Source of the DNA: DATLAN01 sp035527455
Lineage (GTDB): Bacteria; Planctomycetota; Planctomycetia; Pirellulales; Thermoguttaceae
Length of the DNA stretch: 23,207 bases
Reading direction: 5' to 3'
Assembly (NCBI GenBank): GCA_035527455.1
Contig: DATLAN010000061.1
Location: 1 to 23,207, forward strand
A program made the position numbers and the translations under genes. Positions 21,059 to 23,207 of this stretch are shown piece after piece. The notes beneath the pieces were generated by a model. The model searched no databases, was not told where the DNA came from, and saw only the letters and a program-made list of their open reading frames with translations. Within the stretch, counting starts at the first letter, position 1; every line of letters starts with the position of its first letter.

Positions 21059-22699
21059 TCACCGTTTCTTCGGCGGCATGTGGATGGCGATATCGTCGCC
21101 TTCGTAGTCGTCCTGCCGCTTGGCGGGAACGTTATCGAACCTGCGATTCCGCCCGTCGTCGTCCTGGCCGTTGGGCCCGATGCTATAGAGCAAGTAGCCT
21201 TTGCCGCGTCGCTCGTAGCGGAAGTCTTCGTCCGTGAAGGGGTCCTTGGGCATCTCGGCAATGTACGTCGGGCCGAGGTCGGATAGACTCGCCGGATAGC
21301 TGCCGTGATCGGCGCGGTACGCGGCCAATGCGAACAGCAATTCGGTCAGCCGGGCTTGCGTGGCGTTGCGGTCTTCGGCATCCAGAACCGACCGGATGCC
21401 CGGCAGAAAAAGGCCCAGGAATGCCTGGCCCATTCGCTCGGACGCCACGGCCCGGGGCGACTTGCCCGAGAGAAGGTCCTTGGCGATCGATTCGGGGTCC
21501 TTGACTTTGGCCCGCATGGCTCGCATCTCTTCTTCGATTTCATCCAGCACCTCGCTGCGGACGCGACCGACGGGTGCACGGGCACCACGGACCAGTCTGT
21601 CGTACCACGAGTTGCCCATGCGGAGGGCTACGTCCCAATCGACGGCCATGTTGGTCAGCCACTTCAGGAGCGTCTTGCGCACGGTCGGTTTGTCGGATCC
21701 ACCCGTGCCGTCGAGTTCCTGCAACACGTGAGGGCCTTCCCGGGCGCTGTATGAAACCGTGTCGAGAAACATCCAGCGCTCGGCCATGTCGATCTTGTCG
21801 ACACACGTCGTCATCTCGGGGAGCGTGCAAAGATCGGCCTGACACGCCCGTGCCTGTTCGGCCGTGAGTGTTCCGAAGTGCGCCATCACGGCGTCGGCGC
21901 GGCGCGCGTGGCCTTCCAGCGCTACGCCGACCAATCCGTCGACCAGCGTCGGGCCCTGTGCCGTCAGCCGAGCCAGCCGATGATAAGCAAGCAGATCGTG
22001 CCAGGCTTCGCCGGTCTTGCCTTCGTGCATGCAGAGCATCGCCCTGGCGGCCAGCGCCCGACCGGCCGAGCGGACCTCGAAGATGGCCGGGGAAAAGACG
22101 AAGACCAGCAACGAATCCTCCTCGGCGACCAGGGGCGAATAGTACCGCGGCCGCGTCGTGGCCTCGACGATGAGCCCAAGCGGCTTCTCGTTGGCTGCCA
22201 GCCAATCGGCCACGACCGGATACTGCTCTTTCGACCAGGGAGCTTCCAGCGCCTGGTCGAATTGCCTCTCCGCCAACCGTTTCCGCTTCAGATCATCGCG
22301 GTCGGCGACATACTCGTAGAAGGGAACGAAGTAATCCCCCTGCTCGGGCAACGGTGCCATCCCCAGCAGTTCGAAGTACCGACCGCGAAGCTCCTCTGGA
22401 ATCTCGCCCGGCCCCATGGCCTGCCGAAGAAGAACCGCCGCGTTGTTCTCCGGCGTCACGCCGCGGCTGTAATGTTCGTTCAGCGCGGCGATGTAGTCGG
22501 GGTATCCGTCCGGCCGCAGGGGACTTACGATGCGGGTGGTTTCCTCGGAAATCGTGATCGCCACGCGGGGCTTCGTCGGCTCTTGCTCACCCGTCTGCGT
22601 CACGCCGGCCGGGGGCGTGTCGTCGGCGGGCAAAGGCACGGCCGCCATCAAGCCCAAAAACGCCGCAACCGCCACTACGGAAAACAACAGGATTCGCAT
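21059..22699 (-). CDS. Secreted protein of unknown function with pseudopilin-like C-terminal segment
   Basis: A 546-aa protein. The ATG at 22699 has GGAG about 8 nt upstream and opens a Sec signal or single N-terminal membrane helix (MRILLFSVVAVAAFLGLMAAV). The long middle is mostly helical, with no motif I recognise. The last 100 residues (YRADHGSYPASLSDL, YIAEMPKDPFT, GYLLYSIGPNGQDDDG) resemble the C-terminal part of type II secretion pseudopilins (GspG-like), a pattern common in uncharacterised planctomycete proteins. The pilin N-terminal methylation signal is absent, so it is not a pilin itself. It is convergent with the HD gene and probably monocistronic. Confidence 0.75.
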   Translation of the reverse strand: MRILLFSVVAVAAFLGLMAAVPLPADDTPPAGVTQTGEQEPTKPRVAITISEETTRIVSPLRPDGYPDYIAALNEHYSRGVTPENNAAVLLRQAMGPGEIPEELRGRYFELLGMAPLPEQGDYFVPFYEYVADRDDLKRKRLAERQFDQALEAPWSKEQYPVVADWLAANEKPLGLIVEATTRPRYYSPLVAEEDSLLVFVFSPAIFEVRSAGRALAARAMLCMHEGKTGEAWHDLLAYHRLARLTAQGPTLVDGLVGVALEGHARRADAVMAHFGTLTAEQARACQADLCTLPEMTTCVDKIDMAERWMFLDTVSYSAREGPHVLQELDGTGGSDKPTVRKTLLKWLTNMAVDWDVALRMGNSWYDRLVRGARAPVGRVRSEVLDEIEEEMRAMRAKVKDPESIAKDLLSGKSPRAVASERMGQAFLGLFLPGIRSVLDAEDRNATQARLTELLFALAAYRADHGSYPASLSDLGPTYIAEMPKDPFTDEDFRYERRGKGYLLYSIGPNGQDDDGRNRRFDNVPAKRQDDYEGDDIAIHMPPKKR

Positions 22700-22760
22700 G
22701 ATCTCGCTCCAGTTTCCCCACGGACCGGGTCTCTCCGCCGTTCGGCAGAGGATTGCCCTT

Positions 22761-22790
22761 ATTGTAGTCACCCGAAAGGTGTTTGATCAA
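22761..22790 (-). promoter_or_regulatory. Candidate promoter for the secreted protein gene
   Basis: On the minus strand TTGATC (22790-22785, 4/6) is followed by an 18-nt spacer and TACAAT (22766-22761, 5/6). Transcription would begin near 22754, about 55 nt before the ATG at 22699. Confidence 0.45.
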
Positions 22791-22925
22791 GCATCTCGTG
22801 CGTAGCCCCCGCATAACGCGTCTCGGCCGTTTCCAGGCCAACAACCGCATCCCTATGGTCTCCATTCCGAAACAGCCAGACGGGTCGTCGAATCGGCGGC
22901 CCATGGGACGTCCTTCTTCGAGATC

Positions 22926-23207
22926 ATCACGAAATGCCGAAAGAACGAAAGCGCGAAAAACAAGGCAAGGCGGATAAAGCGCCCTTCTCATCCTGTCTCC
23001 CATTTTCGCGTTTTCGTCCTTTCGTGGTTCTCTTTCTACTGCGTCTCAATCACGAAATGCCGAAAGGACGAAAACGCGAAAAACAAGACAAGGCGGACGA
23101 AGCGCCTTTCTCATCCTTATCTCCCCTTTTTCGCGTTTTCCTTCTTTCGTGTTTTCGTGATTCTCTCTCCTAATCCCCTCCATCTCAATCACGAAATGCC
23201 GAAAGAA
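22926..23207. repeat. Tandem array of long hairpin units, running off the window
   Basis: Units beginning ATCACGAAATGCCGAAAG start at 22926, 23049 and 23188 (spacings 123 and 139 bases; the third is cut by the window edge). Within each unit the left half (CACGAAA...ACGAAAACGCGAAAA) is roughly the reverse complement of the right half (TTTTCGCGTTTTCGTCCTTTCGTG-like), so each unit can fold into a long hairpin. The loops share GGCGGA and CTTCTCATCCT words. No coding capacity was seen from 22800 to the end. Confidence 0.9.

Overview
The window looks like a piece of a planctomycete chromosome (Planctomycetota, Pirellulales-like; inferred). It is GC-rich and has a secreted sulfatase, PQQ-type and NHL/SMP-30-type beta-propellers, a twin-arginine Gfo/Idh/MocA oxidoreductase, a PEP-CTERM protein, an NPCBM-like/protease/PDZ protein and many extragenic palindromes. 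High GC also produces long open frames opposite most real genes; these were judged spurious. No tRNA, rRNA, transposase or CRISPR array was seen.

Layout. 1-1199 (+) is the 3' part of a PQQ-like propeller gene. 1238-2476 holds a palindromic repeat, a candidate promoter, a highly structured leader and a 306-aa retron-type reverse transcriptase. 2704-4098 (+) is an iduronate-sulfatase-like sulfatase, and 4278-7601 (+) a very large secreted NPCBM-like/trypsin-like/PDZ protein. 7629-8606 (-) is an atypical SDR, and 9131-9808 (+) a PEP-CTERM protein. A long minus-strand block follows from 19058 down to 9855: a duplicated NHL-like lipoprotein, a PhnD-like domain fused to a PQQ propeller, a MocA-type oxidoreductase, glycerol dehydrogenase and an SMP-30-like lipoprotein with a TPEL-type repeat stalk. 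19462-19709 is a broken SBBP-repeat gene. 19812-20918 (+) is a nucleotidyltransferase-HD fusion behind a near-consensus promoter. 21059-22699 (-) is a secreted protein of unknown role with a pseudopilin-like C-terminal segment. The window ends in a tandem array of long hairpin units.

The best candidate for an under-described system is the retron-like locus. The RT carries the retron hallmarks NAxxH and VTG. A TTGACA promoter sits just upstream of an RNA whose first bases (CTGCCTTG) are exactly complementary to CAAGGCAG about 90 nt downstream. Between them lie two adjacent hairpins, the second with a GUUUC-containing loop as recalled for the Ec86 msr. No effector gene is adjacent, so this would be an orphan retron. 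The exact msr/msd boundaries are not resolved.

A second theme is the interplay between palindromic elements and genes. At least six repeat families occupy the intergenic spaces. For three genes the stop codon or the last residues are encoded by the element itself, and one 33-nt leader is attached to two unrelated palindromes. Most functional links between neighbouring genes are weak. The oxidoreductase, glycerol dehydrogenase and lipoprotein (spacings 121 and 47 nt) are the likeliest operon.
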